Of a DNA stretch of 64,000 nt, positions 27,117 through 37,124 are shown one piece after another. The stretch comes from Flavobacterium sp. (GTDB lineage: Bacteria > Bacteroidota > Bacteroidia > Flavobacteriales > Flavobacteriaceae). Both the position numbers and the translations under genes were made by a program. Positions within the stretch are counted from its first letter, which is position 1. The number at the start of each line of letters is the position of its first letter. The notes under the pieces were generated by a model. That model saw nothing but the letters and a program-made list of their open reading frames with translations, searched no databases and was not told the origin of the DNA. The DNA is taken from contig NZ_JAMWYY010000007.1 in NCBI RefSeq assembly GCF_024305175.1, positions 20,549-84,548 of the forward strand. Direction: 5' to 3'.

Positions 27117-27297
27117 AATACTAAATTGTGTTTGGTTTGTAAAAGTAAAGAAAAATACATTCTCTTAAAAATTACCACACGCCAATTACTTTACACATTG
27201 CCAACATTACTTCTTAAAGAAGATATAATTAATTTATTTTTAACTAAATAAGGTTTTACAACCGCTACCTTTATTGTATAACCTAAAACAAAAGTTT

Positions 27298-27465
27298 ATG
27301 CAAAACAGGATAATAAAACTCGGTATGTTCGCTATACTGCTATCATTACTAACAGGCTGCGAACTGGCAGGTGATATTTTTGAAGCGGGTATGACTGTTG
27401 GTATAATTATAGTTATAGCCGTTATAGTACTTATAATATGGCTTATAAGCAAATTCAGGAGATAA
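27298..27465 (+). CDS. Small lipoprotein with one membrane helix
   Basis: A 55-residue protein. The N-terminus MQNRIIKLGMFAILLSLLTGC ends in a lipobox (LTGC), and a second hydrophobic stretch (GIIIVIAVIVLIIWLISKF) reaches the C-terminus. Start 27298 is preferred over 27274 because it gives a normal-length signal. Similar short proteins are common in Bacteroidota and are often mislabelled phosphatidate cytidylyltransferase, though nothing here suggests such an enzyme. Function unknown. It converges on dnaK, with a hairpin terminator between. Confidence 0.72.
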   Translation: MQNRIIKLGMFAILLSLLTGCELAGDIFEAGMTVGIIIVIAVIVLIIWLISKFRR

Positions 27466-27490
27466 AGCTTACTGAACCTTATAAAAAAAC

Positions 27491-27520
27491 AAATGCCCGC
27501 TGTTCTCACAACGGGCATTT
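27491..27520. terminator. Bidirectional terminator between small lipoprotein and dnaK
   Basis: AAATGCCCG at 27491-27499 pairs with CGGGCATTT at 27512-27520 over a 12-base loop, flanked by A- and T-rich sequence, between convergent stop codons. Confidence 0.85.
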
Positions 27521-27537
27521 TATTTACCTTATAATAA

Positions 27538-29444
27538 TTATTTTACTTCTTCAAAGTCAACGTCCTGAACTTCATCATCGCCGCCGCCTTCTTGCTGTCC
27601 GCCTTGTGGCTCTCCCTGCTGGGCACCACCCTGGGCTCCTTCTGCCTGAGCTTTATAAATTTCTTCAGAAGCATTTTTCCACGCTTCGTTTATTTTATCA
27701 AGCGCCGGTTGTACAGTATCAATATCTTTTGTTTCATAAGCTTTTTAAGCTCTTCTAATGCCGATTCTAAAGATTGCTTGTTACCTGCCGAAAGTTTATC
27801 GCCATAGTCTTTAAGCTGCTTCTCGGTCTGGAAAATCATACCGTCAGCTTCGTTTAGCTTATCCACTTTTTCTTTTGCTTTTTTATCAGCTTCGGCATTT
27901 GCCTCGGCTTCACGGCGCATCCTGTCTATTTCTTCCTGGGTTAACCCTGAAGAAGCCTCTATACGGATATCGTGTGATTTACCTGTACCTTTATCTGTAG
28001 CAGATACCTTAATGATACCGTTGGCATCTATATCAAAAGTTACTTCGATTTGAGGTACTCCTCTTTGTGCAGGCGGAATACCGTCAAGGTGAAAACGCCC
28101 GATAGTCTTGTTATCGGTTGCCATTGGCCTTTCACCCTGTAACACATGTATTTCTACACTTGGCTGGTTATCTGCCGCTGTAGAGAACACCTGAGATTTT
28201 TTTGTTGGTATTGTAGTATTGGCTTCTATAAGCTTTGTCATTACACCGCCCATAGTTTCTATACCTAATGATAGTGGAGTAACATCCAGCAAAAGTACAT
28301 CTTTAACATCTCCTGTAAGTACACCACCCTGTATAGCTGCGCCAATAGCAACAACCTCGTCAGGGTTTACGCCTTTAGACGGTTTTTTACCAAAGAACTT
28401 TTCAACTTCTTCCTGTATTTTAGGGATACGTGTAGAACCACCCACAAGTATTACCTCATCAATATCTGATGTTTTTAAACCTGCATCTTTAAGCGCTTTT
28501 TCGCATGGCAGCATAGAACGCCTTACAAGGTCATCTGACAGTTGCTCGAACTTAGCCCTTGAAAGCGACTTAACAAGGTGCTTAGGCCCCGAAGCGGTAG
28601 CTGTAATATATGGCAGGTTAATTTCTGTTTGTGTAGAAGATGAAAGCTCTATCTTAGCTTTTTCGGCAGCTTCTTTTAAACGTTGCAATGCCATGGCATC
28701 TTTACGAAGGTCTACACCCTCTTCAGAGTTGAACTCGTTTGCAAGCCAGTCTATAATTACCTGGTCAAAGTCATCGCCCCCAAGGTGGGTATCACCGTTT
28801 GTAGATAATACTTCAAAAACGCCGTCGCCAAGTTCCAGTATAGAGATATCAAAAGTACCACCACCAAGGTCATACACGGCTATCTTCTGGTCTTTACCTG
28901 CTTTGTCAAGGCCATAAGCCAGTGCCGCAGCAGTAGGCTCGTTTATAATCCTCCTTACTTTAAGCCCTGCAATTTCTCCTGCCTCTTTGGTAGCCTGGCG
29001 CTGTGCATCGTTAAAGTAAGCCGGTACAGTAATAACAGCCTCTGTAACGGTTTGCCCAAGGTAATCTTCAGCGGTTTTCTTCATTTTCTGAAGTGTCATT
29101 GCTGAAAGTTCCTGTGGCGTATATAAACGCCCGTCTATATCTACACGTGGCGTGTCATTATCTCCTTTTACTACCTTATAAGGTACATTTTGTGCTTCTT
29201 TTGTGCTCTCTGAGTATTTGTTACCCATAAAGCGTTTTACAGAAGATATGGTTTTAGTTGGGTTGGTTACCGCCTGTCGCTTTGCAGGGTCACCTACTTT
29301 AATTTCGCCGCCTTCTACAAAAGCAATTACCGATGGTGTCGTTCTTTTCCCTTCAGCATTAGCAATAACCACCGGCTCACCACCTTCCATTACGGCTACG
29401 CACGAATTGGTTGTTCCTAAGTCAATTCCGATTATTTTACTCAT
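27538..29444 (-). CDS. dnaK: DnaK chaperone (Hsp70) with apparent single-base frameshift near the C-terminus
   Basis: The main Hsp70 chaperone: an ATPase domain ([47 protein letters not shown]) and a substrate-binding domain ([17 protein letters not shown]). The open frame runs 29444 to 27690 (584 aa) and then ends in a foreign tail after LEELKK. Shifting frame at the A-run (minus strand CTTAAAAAGCTT; T5 at 27742-27746) restores the normal end: AYETKD..., an acidic Gly/Gln-rich tail and the final [10 protein letters not shown], stopping at 27538. The corrected protein would be about 635 residues, the usual length. One missing A (six A to five) explains this, so a homopolymer sequencing error is most likely; a real mutation or programmed slip is less likely. 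Confidence 0.9.
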
Positions 29445-29539
29445 TTCGCTTATTAATTTTATTTTCTGAATTTGTTTTTCTAAAATCTCGCTTTAAGATT
29501 GTCAATCATTGTGCCAATGGGAAAAACACCCTTTAATTG

Positions 29540-29563
29540 TGACAGTAATATGACAACATGACA
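29540..29563. promoter_or_regulatory. Three TGACA repeats between dnaK and the histidine kinase gene
   Basis: TGACA occurs at 29540-29544, 29551-29555 and 29559-29563 in the 200-base divergent spacer. Spacings of 11 and 8 bases place the copies roughly on one face or half-turn of the helix. It may be a regulator site for dnaK or the kinase gene; the match could also be chance in this short region. Confidence 0.3.
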
Positions 29564-29646
29564 CATCTCAACAACTGTTAAAAAAATTTCGCTATATAGT
29601 TAAAAAACACTATTTTTATAAACACCACATATTAAAAAATTATTAA

Positions 29647-31560
29647 GTGAATAACACCCAAGAAACTTATTGCAAACTGGCGCGATTATCAGCAGTGATG
29701 GTAATATTGTTGGGTATATATGTACTTTTTTTTAAAACAATCAGCCGCTTACCTGTTAATTTAGGCGACCTGCCGATGGCGCTTGATTCCGGTTTTTGCT
29801 TTTTATTGCTGGGTATTTCATTATTATTACAATTAACTGCAAAAAAAGAATTTAAATTATTATCATTTATATTCTCAGCAGTAGTTGGTATTCATGCTTT
29901 AGTATTGCCTCCGGGTATATTGTCAGGTCATCCTGCTGTTGAAAGATTAAATTTTGGTATGGCACCGCAAACAGCATTATGTTTTTGCCTGTGTTCAGTT
30001 GCCGTAATTTTAAGGCAGGCACGCCTTACAATATTAAGAAAGGCATCTGCTTATGCTTTTAATACGGTTACCCTTATTGCTCTTGTGGTAACTATAGGTT
30101 ATTTAATCAGCGTTCCTGAGTTATATTCTTTTTCTTTTGTGCCTATGTCTATATATGCGGCAGTGGGCTTTATAATCTTTTCGGCTTCTGCCTCCCTGTT
30201 AAATCCTAATATGGGTTTAACATCTGTATTTACAGGCAAAAAAATAGGCAACATCATGGCACGCCGAATTTTTGCCGAACTTATCATATCTATAATACTG
30301 CTTGGCTATTTGCATGTTTTAGATCATAGGTATCATTGGTTTAGTCATGAATTTAGTGCAGCTTTACAAACTGTTATACTTATTTTTATAGGATTATTTA
30401 TAATATGGGAAACTTCTGAAAAGCTGAACAATGCCCAGGCCGAAAAAGACATGGCCCAGGAAAACTTTAAAATTGCTGTTGACTCTGCACCTTATGCCCT
30501 TGTTATTTCTAATGCCGATGGTAAGATTATACTTGCCAATCATCAAACTGAACTTTTATATGGTTATAAAAAGAGGGAGTTAATAGGCCAGTCGGTAAAG
30601 CTGCTTCTGCCAAAAATAATGCACAACGATTATGAAGAAAGAAAAGCAAGTTTCTTCAGGAGGCAGGTTACTGTTCATTTTAAGGGCACAGAAGATGATG
30701 AAATGCTTATAACTGCTGATAAGTATGGCAATGAATTTCCTGTAGAAATGGTTTTTATACCTATAAAAACAGAAAGAGAGGTTTTGTGCCTTACCTCTGT
30801 AATTGATGTTACTGAAAGGAAAAAATATGAAGATATAATTAAACGGCAGGTTACAGAGCTGCAGTTTAAAAACCAGGAACTGGAACAATTTAATTATATA
30901 GCCTCGCACGACTTGCAGGAACCGCTTCGCACTGTTGCTAATTACATTCAACTGCTTGAAGAAGATTACCCTGAACAGATAAATGATGAAATAAAAGTAC
31001 ACCTTTCTGCTATGGATGCTGCCATTGTAAGAATGAGCACGCTGGTGAAATCATTACTTATATTTGGTAAGCTTGGGCGTAATAAAAAGATGACACTGAT
31101 TGATTGCTCTGTATTAGTAGAAAATGTACTCTCTGATCTTAGTAGTCTTATCTCCTCAAAAAATGCAGTAATAGAAGTTGAAGGAAAGTTGCCAATACTT
31201 AATGGTTACGAAACAGAATTGCGCCTGCTTTTCCAGAACCTTATAAACAACGCTATAAAATTTACTGCACCCGGCACAACACCTTTTGTAACAATATCAT
31301 GTAGTGAAGAAAAAGGCTTTTACAGCTTCTATATAGCTGATAACGGGATTGGGATTGACCCTCAGTATAATGAAAAGATATTTCATATATTTCAGCGGCT
31401 TAATAAAGCCGAAGAGTTTGAAGGCCACGGCATAGGCCTTGCCCATTGCAAAAAAATTGCAGAAATGCATGGCGGCAAAATATGGGCCGAACCACGCGAA
31501 GGAGGAGGTACAGTTTTTACATTTACCATATTGAATTTAAAGGGTTATGAGACAGCTTAA
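29647..31560 (+). CDS. Membrane PAS-domain sensor histidine kinase
   Basis: A 637-residue protein starting at GTG 29647. About seven hydrophobic helices fill residues 10-255 (a MASE-like integral sensor), followed by a PAS domain (about 270-385, SAPYALVISNADGKIILANHQTELLYGY), a HisKA dimerisation helix with His421 in FNYIASHDLQEPLRTV, and a HATPase domain (NNAIKF, DNGIGIDP, GHGIGLAHCKKIAEMHGG). The kinase core is of the same class as that of the phytochrome at 54950. The next gene, a response regulator, overlaps it by 14 bases and is the likely partner. Stimulus unknown; a multi-helix sensor suggests a membrane-associated or small ligand. Confidence 0.85.
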   Translation: MNNTQETYCKLARLSAVMVILLGIYVLFFKTISRLPVNLGDLPMALDSGFCFLLLGISLLLQLTAKKEFKLLSFIFSAVVGIHALVLPPGILSGHPAVERLNFGMAPQTALCFCLCSVAVILRQARLTILRKASAYAFNTVTLIALVVTIGYLISVPELYSFSFVPMSIYAAVGFIIFSASASLLNPNMGLTSVFTGKKIGNIMARRIFAELIISIILLGYLHVLDHRYHWFSHEFSAALQTVILIFIGLFIIWETSEKLNNAQAEKDMAQENFKIAVDSAPYALVISNADGKIILANHQTELLYGYKKRELIGQSVKLLLPKIMHNDYEERKASFFRRQVTVHFKGTEDDEMLITADKYGNEFPVEMVFIPIKTEREVLCLTSVIDVTERKKYEDIIKRQVTELQFKNQELEQFNYIASHDLQEPLRTVANYIQLLEEDYPEQINDEIKVHLSAMDAAIVRMSTLVKSLLIFGKLGRNKKMTLIDCSVLVENVLSDLSSLISSKNAVIEVEGKLPILNGYETELRLLFQNLINNAIKFTAPGTTPFVTISCSEEKGFYSFYIADNGIGIDPQYNEKIFHIFQRLNKAEEFEGHGIGLAHCKKIAEMHGGKIWAEPREGGGTVFTFTILNLKGYETA

Positions 31561-31945
31561 TTGCATAATGCTTATTGATGACAATAAGATTGACAATTTC
31601 TTTCACGAAAGGGTAATCCGCAAAAATAATGCGGCACATAACATTATAATCAGGGAGTCCGGGCGTGAAGCTCTTGACTACCTTACTGATACTAACTCGT
31701 TACTGCCCGATCTTATTTTTCTGGACATTAATATGCCCGGAATGAACGGGTGGGAATTTATAGAGCATTATAAGCTACTTAATCCGCAATTGCAAAACAG
31801 CATGATTGTGGTTATGCTTAGTACATCTGACAATCCGGACGACAGGGCAATGGCACTGACACAAGGAATTCTTGCCGATTTTAAATCGAAGCCCTTAACC
31901 AAAGAAATGCTTGATGAGGTATTTAACAGGCTTTATTCCGAATAA
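31547..31945 (+). CDS. Single-domain response regulator, partner of the upstream kinase
   Basis: A 132-residue CheY-like receiver domain without an output domain. Acidic pocket LIDDNKID, phosphoacceptor Asp in LIFLDINMPGMNG, the Thr/Ser position in VVMLSTSDNP and Lys in FKSKPLTKEM are present. It overlaps the kinase gene by 14 bases and so is co-translated. Being stand-alone, it likely relays phosphate or binds a partner protein. It resembles the Rcp1-type regulators that pair with phytochrome-like kinases. Its stop lies two bases from that of the convergent M14 gene. Confidence 0.88.
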   Translation: MRQLNCIMLIDDNKIDNFFHERVIRKNNAAHNIIIRESGREALDYLTDTNSLLPDLIFLDINMPGMNGWEFIEHYKLLNPQLQNSMIVVMLSTSDNPDDRAMALTQGILADFKSKPLTKEMLDEVFNRLYSE

Positions 31946-31947
31946 AT

Positions 31948-34440
31948 TTAGTTTACCAAAAAAAGTGCGTTACTGAAAAGTAAATTTCCGTTTTCCCAAA
32001 ATCCCCTGAATAAAGGGTTATCTACCATATATATTACTTTACCCTTCCCTTTCTGCTCTACGGCAAAGGTTACGGTATTTTGCAGTTCTTTTTTGAGGTT
32101 GCTGCCAATAAAGCCAAAACTTTTATAGCCTTGCGGCACATAGATAACATTTTGCGCACCGGCAAGCAATTGGTAATACTGCCCTGATGTTTTAAGGCTG
32201 AAATATTTAGTGCCAAGCCCATATGCAAGCGGGTGGCTTACATCTGCTATATTCTCTACAATAGCTCCGGGTACAGAATTTGATATTGAACGCCTTTCTG
32301 AACCTTCATAGTCAGAGAAGCGTTCCGATAAATAAGTTTCCTCCCCTGTAACTTTATCAGCGTCTTCAGCAAATTTTGTAAGGCTGTATCCGGGCGCGTC
32401 TTCAAAAATATTTAGTGCACCGCCAACAGCTATAACCTTACCGCCATTGGTAATAAAGCTGCCAATCTTTTCTTTTTGGGCATCTGTAAAATCATACCGT
32501 CCGTCTGCCAGTACGAGCGTATTAAACTCCGAAAAATCAATTCGGCTAAAGTGCTGTATATCTATTATACTAACCGGGTAATTGATAACATTGTCCATAT
32601 AATGCCAAACCTGTCCAAAATCGGTAGCGCTTATACCCTCACCAGCAAGCAATACTACTTTAGGCGCTTCGAGAAGCGGGTAAAACTCACCGCCCAAGTC
32701 AGCACCGCTCACAGAAAAGCCGCTGTCTATTACTTCATAATCGGGCTTGTCTGCTACTAAAATACTTATAGTTTGTTCAAAATCAGCTATATGCCTGTTG
32801 TCGCTTTTAAGCACAATAAGGTCGCCCCTGTTTATCTTTATGCCCCTTAATGCCGATTCTTTGGCAGCATGGCGCACCTGCACTCCATTTTTATGAAGCA
32901 GTGCAAGTAGTTTTACCGACTCCCTGCCATTCCAGGGTACATAATAAGCATATACATTGTCATACTCCAGTTTGCCTTTATAGGATATGGTCCTTTTAGT
33001 TTTTACACCGGGTATGGTTTTAAGCGCATAGCTTTCTACACCATAAGCATGGGGCAGCGCCCATGCAGTAATATCATAAGACAGGCTGTCAGAAAGGCGC
33101 TGCTGCGGTTCAAACAATACCTGCGTGAGTAAAGCCTTTGGCTGGTTTGTGGTTACAATAAGATCATTAGGCTCTAATGTAAATTCTTTTTCACTGTCAG
33201 ACTGGTAATGATAACCCGTCAGCTTGCGGGTTTCGTCAGCATAGGCATAAGCAATGTTGTTACGCTTTAGCAATTCTGAAAGCTGTATATTCTTACCGTT
33301 ATTTTTTACTATATAAGCCCTGTATTTTCCTTTTGGGTTTTCCCGGCTGTCCTTAAAATAGCTCCTGAAGTTTTTAATGAGCTTTTCTTTTTGAAGGAAG
33401 GCTGTTTCAACAGCAGTAAGTACTGCGGCTGTGTGGTGGTTTATCCTGTCCTGAAGCGTTAAAACAGCTCCGTTGCGCATTTTTACGGCACGCCCGGCAT
33501 TAATGCCGCCCTGCTCATATGTCATGCCTATGGCGCCGTTAAAGCACGGATAGGTATCGCCATAACTCGGGTAAAAAAGGTCGAACCGCTCGCGGGTATA
33601 GTAGCTCCACCCCTCTTTATCAAATTTTTTAGACGTATTCTGTCCTATCGATTCATGGAAATCTTTCTGGTACTGCGTTATAAAATCATGTATTGGTTCG
33701 GCAGCAGGCGGAAAGAAATACGGTTCATTATACCCCATTTCATGTACATCTACATGAACCATCGGCATCCATTCATTATATAAAGCCATGCGCTGGCGGG
33801 TTTCGGGCTGTGTTTGCCAGGCCCAGTCACGGTTAAGGTCATAAACATAATGGTTTTGCCTGCCCCCGGGCCATGGTTCCATGTGTTCCCTGTCCTGTGT
33901 GCCCGGGTGGGTGTTGAAGCCTGTAACTGAGCGCAGCCAGTTGCCATAATGCGCATAACCGTCCGGGTTAAGGCACGGGTCAAGTATTACAATTGTATTT
34001 TTAAGCCATTCCTGCACATTGGTGTTTTGTGAGTTTACAAGCTCATAGGCTACCTGCATGGCGCTTTCGGCAGCGGCAGGCTCATTACCGTGTACATTAA
34101 AGCTTAACCATATAATGACTTTATCTGCAATAACAGTTGTTTTAGCCGTCGCCATTCCTATTGCATTCAGGTGGCTTTGCCTTATGTCCTGCAATGCCTT
34201 AAGGTTTTCGGGCGCAGAAATAAAATAAACGTTCAACTCCCTTTCTTCAGGGGTTTCACCATAAGGCTGCTGCATAATGCGGTCTGACTGCTGTACAAGC
34301 TGTGCAAAATAACTTTCAAGCTGGTGATAATAGGTAACGTGTTCTCCGTAATTAGGTAAAAACTGCTCAGGGCTTTTAACCTGTGCCTGTACCGCAAAGG
34401 TTACTGCAACAAACAGCAGGGTTATATATATTTTTTTCAT
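31948..34440 (-). CDS. Secreted M14 family zinc carboxypeptidase
   Basis: An 830-residue exported protein (signal peptide MKKIYITLLFVAVTFAVQAQ). The catalytic domain occupies roughly the first 350 residues: zinc ligands lie in FNVHGNEPAAAESAM (HxxE) and the later HVDVHEMGYNEPYFFPP region, with DLNRDWAWQTQPETR and the general base in MTYEQGGINAG. The C-terminal ~400 residues hold a glutamine-amidotransferase-like beta-alpha fold (TDFGQVWHYMDNVI, FNTLVLADGRYDF, ITNGGKVIAVGGALNIF), as in the C-terminus of the PIG-L protein at 9495. It probably removes C-terminal residues from peptides outside the cytoplasm. A -7 element precedes it. Confidence 0.88.
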   Translation of the reverse strand: MKKIYITLLFVAVTFAVQAQVKSPEQFLPNYGEHVTYYHQLESYFAQLVQQSDRIMQQPYGETPEERELNVYFISAPENLKALQDIRQSHLNAIGMATAKTTVIADKVIIWLSFNVHGNEPAAAESAMQVAYELVNSQNTNVQEWLKNTIVILDPCLNPDGYAHYGNWLRSVTGFNTHPGTQDREHMEPWPGGRQNHYVYDLNRDWAWQTQPETRQRMALYNEWMPMVHVDVHEMGYNEPYFFPPAAEPIHDFITQYQKDFHESIGQNTSKKFDKEGWSYYTRERFDLFYPSYGDTYPCFNGAIGMTYEQGGINAGRAVKMRNGAVLTLQDRINHHTAAVLTAVETAFLQKEKLIKNFRSYFKDSRENPKGKYRAYIVKNNGKNIQLSELLKRNNIAYAYADETRKLTGYHYQSDSEKEFTLEPNDLIVTTNQPKALLTQVLFEPQQRLSDSLSYDITAWALPHAYGVESYALKTIPGVKTKRTISYKGKLEYDNVYAYYVPWNGRESVKLLALLHKNGVQVRHAAKESALRGIKINRGDLIVLKSDNRHIADFEQTISILVADKPDYEVIDSGFSVSGADLGGEFYPLLEAPKVVLLAGEGISATDFGQVWHYMDNVINYPVSIIDIQHFSRIDFSEFNTLVLADGRYDFTDAQKEKIGSFITNGGKVIAVGGALNIFEDAPGYSLTKFAEDADKVTGEETYLSERFSDYEGSERRSISNSVPGAIVENIADVSHPLAYGLGTKYFSLKTSGQYYQLLAGAQNVIYVPQGYKSFGFIGSNLKKELQNTVTFAVEQKGKGKVIYMVDNPLFRGFWENGNLLFSNALFLVN

Positions 34441-34458
34441 GTACCGTTTTTAGAAATC

Positions 34459-34466
34459 CAAATGTA
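34459..34466 (-). promoter_or_regulatory. Candidate -7 element for the M14 carboxypeptidase
   Basis: Minus-strand TACATTTG (34466-34459) is a perfect TAnnTTTG about 20 bases before the ATG at 34440. No TTTG is found at the usual -33 distance. Confidence 0.45.
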
Positions 34467-34560
34467 AGGATTTTACAACATACCTTTTAAAACAACGCGG
34501 AACAGCATATATAATTTCTCTAAATAACAATAAGGGCAAAGCTATTTAAGGGGTAATTAT

Positions 34561-34568
34561 TATCTTTG
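34561..34568 (+). promoter_or_regulatory. Candidate -7 element for pheT
   Basis: TATCTTTG at 34561-34568 is a perfect match to TAnnTTTG and would start transcription near 34574, 18 bases before the pheT ATG. No clear -33 partner. Confidence 0.5.
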
Positions 34569-34591
34569 CTTGCTTTAAAAAGAATCACCAA

Positions 34592-37060
34592 ATGCGTATA
34601 TCCTATAACTGGTTAAAACAATTCATTAAATTAGACTGGACTTCTGAAGAAACTGCAGCATTACTCACTGATCTTGGACTTGAGGTTGAGGGTGTTGATA
34701 AATATGAATCGGTAAAAGGCGGTTTACAGGGCGTTGTTGTGGGCCATGTGCTTACCTGCGTACCCCACCCGAATGCGGACAGGCTCCGCATAACAACAGT
34801 TGACCTGGGTGACGGTACACCCGTTCAGATTGTTTGCGGTGCGCCAAACGTTGCGGCAGGGCAAAAAGTGCCTGTAGCCACAGTTGGCACAGATTTATAT
34901 GATAAGGAAGGTAACCATATACACATTAAGAAAGGAAAAATCCGCGGGGAAGACAGCTTCGGGATGATATGTGCCGAGGATGAACTTGGCCTTGGCGAAA
35001 GCCACGATGGTATTATGTTGCTTGCAGAAGACCTTAAGCCAGGAACACCTGCTTCTAAGCTGTTTAATATTGAGAACGATGAAGTATTTGAAATAGGGCT
35101 TACACCCAACCGCGCCGATGCCATGAGCCACTGGGGCGTGGCACGCGACCTGCGTGCAGGGCTTACCCAGAAAAATGTGCATACAGAACTTATTACACCT
35201 TCTGTAAGTAACTTCAGGGTAGATAAGCGCACGCTTAAGATGGATGTTAAGGTTGATGACAATAAACTGATACCAAGATACTGCGGGGTAACTATTTCCG
35301 GGATAACGGTTAAACCGTCTCCTGCATGGCTGCAAAACAGGCTGAAAGCTATAGGCATCACTCCGAAAAATAATATTGTGGATGTAACCAATTATGTGCT
35401 GCACGAACTTGGGCAGCCGCTTCATGCTTTTGATGCCGCAAAAATAAGAGGCAATAAAGTTATTGTTAAAACAGCTGAAGCAGGCACAAAATTCGTTACG
35501 CTTGACGATGTTGAAAGGACATTGCACGAAGAAGATATTGTTATTTGCGACGAAAACGGGCCAATGTGCATTGCGGGTGTTCTGGGCGGAAAAAATTCGG
35601 GGGTTACAGAGAACACTTCTTCTGTTTTTCTTGAGAGTGCTTACTTTAATCCGGTATCCATACGCAAAACAGCAAAAAGGCACAGCATAAGCTCTGACTC
35701 ATCTTTCCGTTTTGAACGGGGCATAGACCCAACCATAACGCAATATGCACTTAAAAGGGCTGCATTGCTTATACAGGAAACAGCAGGTGGCGAAATAACA
35801 TCAGACATTATAGACATACACCCAAAAAAGATAGAAGACCATGCTGTTTTCCTTAACTTTAATAATGTAAAACGTATTATTGGCCAGGAAATTCCGGTAG
35901 AGACTATAAAAAAGATTTTAGTATCGCTTGATATAAAAATAACTACAATGTCCGAAATCGGGCTTGGGCTTACCATACCTTCTTACAGGGTTGATGTAGA
36001 AAGAGAAATAGACGTTATTGAAGAAGTGCTTAGGGTTTACGGATATAATAATATTAACTTTACCCAAAAGCTTAATGCCTCTATATCCAACTCTTCGAGA
36101 ACAGAAGATTATAAACTGCAAAATATTGTTGCAAACCAGCTTACAGCGCTTGGTTTTAACGAAATGATGGCTAATTCACTTACAAGGCCGGAATATGCAA
36201 AACTAAGTGACAGCCTTAAAGAGGAATTTAATGTTTTAATGCTTAACCCTTTAAGCAGCGATCTTTCTGCCATGAGGCAGTCATTACTCTTTAGCGCACT
36301 TGAGGCGGTATCATTCAACATTAACAGGAGGCGTGCCGACCTTAAGCTGTTTGAGTTCGGCAAAACATACCACAAGCTGCCGTCGGGCTATGATGAGAAC
36401 AAGCACTTATCATTAACTGTTACGGGTAATCGTCAGACAGAAAGTTGGACAAAACTTAAAAATGAAAAAACGGTAAGTGATTTCTGGATGTTCAAGGGAA
36501 TAATAACAATAGTACTGGAAAGACTTGGCATATCAAAGTATAAAACAGAACTTATAAATAATGATGTTTTTGCAGAAGGTCTTGCTTTTACAGTAGGATC
36601 TGATATTATCGTGGAAATGGGTACTGTTAAAAAAAGTATTTTGAAGGAATTCGGAATTTATAGCCAACCTGTTGCAAAAATGTTTGACGAGTTTGAACAA
36701 AATGTTTTCTACGCTGACTTTAACTGGGGCGCTATTATTAAACTGGTATCGGTTAAAATGAAGTTTACCGAAATATCAAAATTCCCTGCAGTCCGCCGCG
36801 ACCTTTCCCTGCTTGTTGACTCTGCCACTTCTTTTGAGGAATTGTATAACATAGCAAGACAAACGGAAAAATCGCTCCTTAAAGAGATTAGTCTGTTTGA
36901 TGTTTATGAAGGCAAGAACCTGCCGGAAGGTAAAAAATCATATGCAGTAAGCTTTACATTACAGGACAGCAACAAAACGCTTACAGATGAGCAGATCGAT
37001 AAGATTATGAACAAAATTAGGCAGAACCTTGAAACACAGGCTGGAGCCCAGTTAAGATAA
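34592..37060 (+). CDS. pheT: Phenylalanine-tRNA ligase beta subunit
   Basis: An 822-residue subunit of the alpha2-beta2 enzyme that charges tRNA-Phe. Domain order: N-terminal MRISYNWLKQFIKL, the EMAP-type tRNA-binding domain (GVVVGHVLTCVPHPNADRL, residues ~40-150), B3/B4 domain (GMICAEDELGLG, FEIGLTPNRADAMSHWGVARDL, editing region), B5 domain, the synthetase-like core and a C-terminal ferredoxin-like anticodon-binding domain (FPAVRRDLSLLVD to the end). Length fits the bacterial family. It is monocistronic here; pheS is not in the window. A strong terminator follows. Confidence 0.96.
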   Translation: MRISYNWLKQFIKLDWTSEETAALLTDLGLEVEGVDKYESVKGGLQGVVVGHVLTCVPHPNADRLRITTVDLGDGTPVQIVCGAPNVAAGQKVPVATVGTDLYDKEGNHIHIKKGKIRGEDSFGMICAEDELGLGESHDGIMLLAEDLKPGTPASKLFNIENDEVFEIGLTPNRADAMSHWGVARDLRAGLTQKNVHTELITPSVSNFRVDKRTLKMDVKVDDNKLIPRYCGVTISGITVKPSPAWLQNRLKAIGITPKNNIVDVTNYVLHELGQPLHAFDAAKIRGNKVIVKTAEAGTKFVTLDDVERTLHEEDIVICDENGPMCIAGVLGGKNSGVTENTSSVFLESAYFNPVSIRKTAKRHSISSDSSFRFERGIDPTITQYALKRAALLIQETAGGEITSDIIDIHPKKIEDHAVFLNFNNVKRIIGQEIPVETIKKILVSLDIKITTMSEIGLGLTIPSYRVDVEREIDVIEEVLRVYGYNNINFTQKLNASISNSSRTEDYKLQNIVANQLTALGFNEMMANSLTRPEYAKLSDSLKEEFNVLMLNPLSSDLSAMRQSLLFSALEAVSFNINRRRADLKLFEFGKTYHKLPSGYDENKHLSLTVTGNRQTESWTKLKNEKTVSDFWMFKGIITIVLERLGISKYKTELINNDVFAEGLAFTVGSDIIVEMGTVKKSILKEFGIYSQPVAKMFDEFEQNVFYADFNWGAIIKLVSVKMKFTEISKFPAVRRDLSLLVDSATSFEELYNIARQTEKSLLKEISLFDVYEGKNLPEGKKSYAVSFTLQDSNKTLTDEQIDKIMNKIRQNLETQAGAQLR

Positions 37061-37080
37061 TTCATGTACAGATATAAAAA

Positions 37081-37100
37081 ATGCCCGCATTAGCGGGCAT
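37081..37100. terminator. Bidirectional terminator between pheT and the TPR gene
   Basis: ATGCCCGC at 37081-37088 pairs with GCGGGCAT at 37093-37100 around ATTA, with an A-run before and T-run after, serving two convergent genes. Confidence 0.9.
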
Positions 37101-37124
37101 TTTTATTTATATGATGATAAGATA

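Noticed and set aside
27298..27465. Phosphatidate cytidylyltransferase as the name for this small lipoprotein
   Set aside because: It is 55 residues long with a lipobox and one extra helix; no CDP-alcohol signature exists.
27738..27750. Programmed -1 frameshift site in dnaK
   Set aside because: The site is CTTAAAAAG, not the A AAA AAG heptamer used in dnaX, and no stem or pseudoknot is evident downstream. A missing base in an A-run is the simpler explanation.
28219..28917. 232-codon plus-strand ORF opposite dnaK
   Set aside because: It is the antisense frame of a highly conserved gene, Ser/Pro-rich, with no start context or domain; long antisense ORFs are usual opposite dnaK.
34825..35683. 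Two long minus-strand ORFs inside pheT
   Set aside because: They overlap each other in different frames and lie fully antisense to a well-supported synthetase gene.
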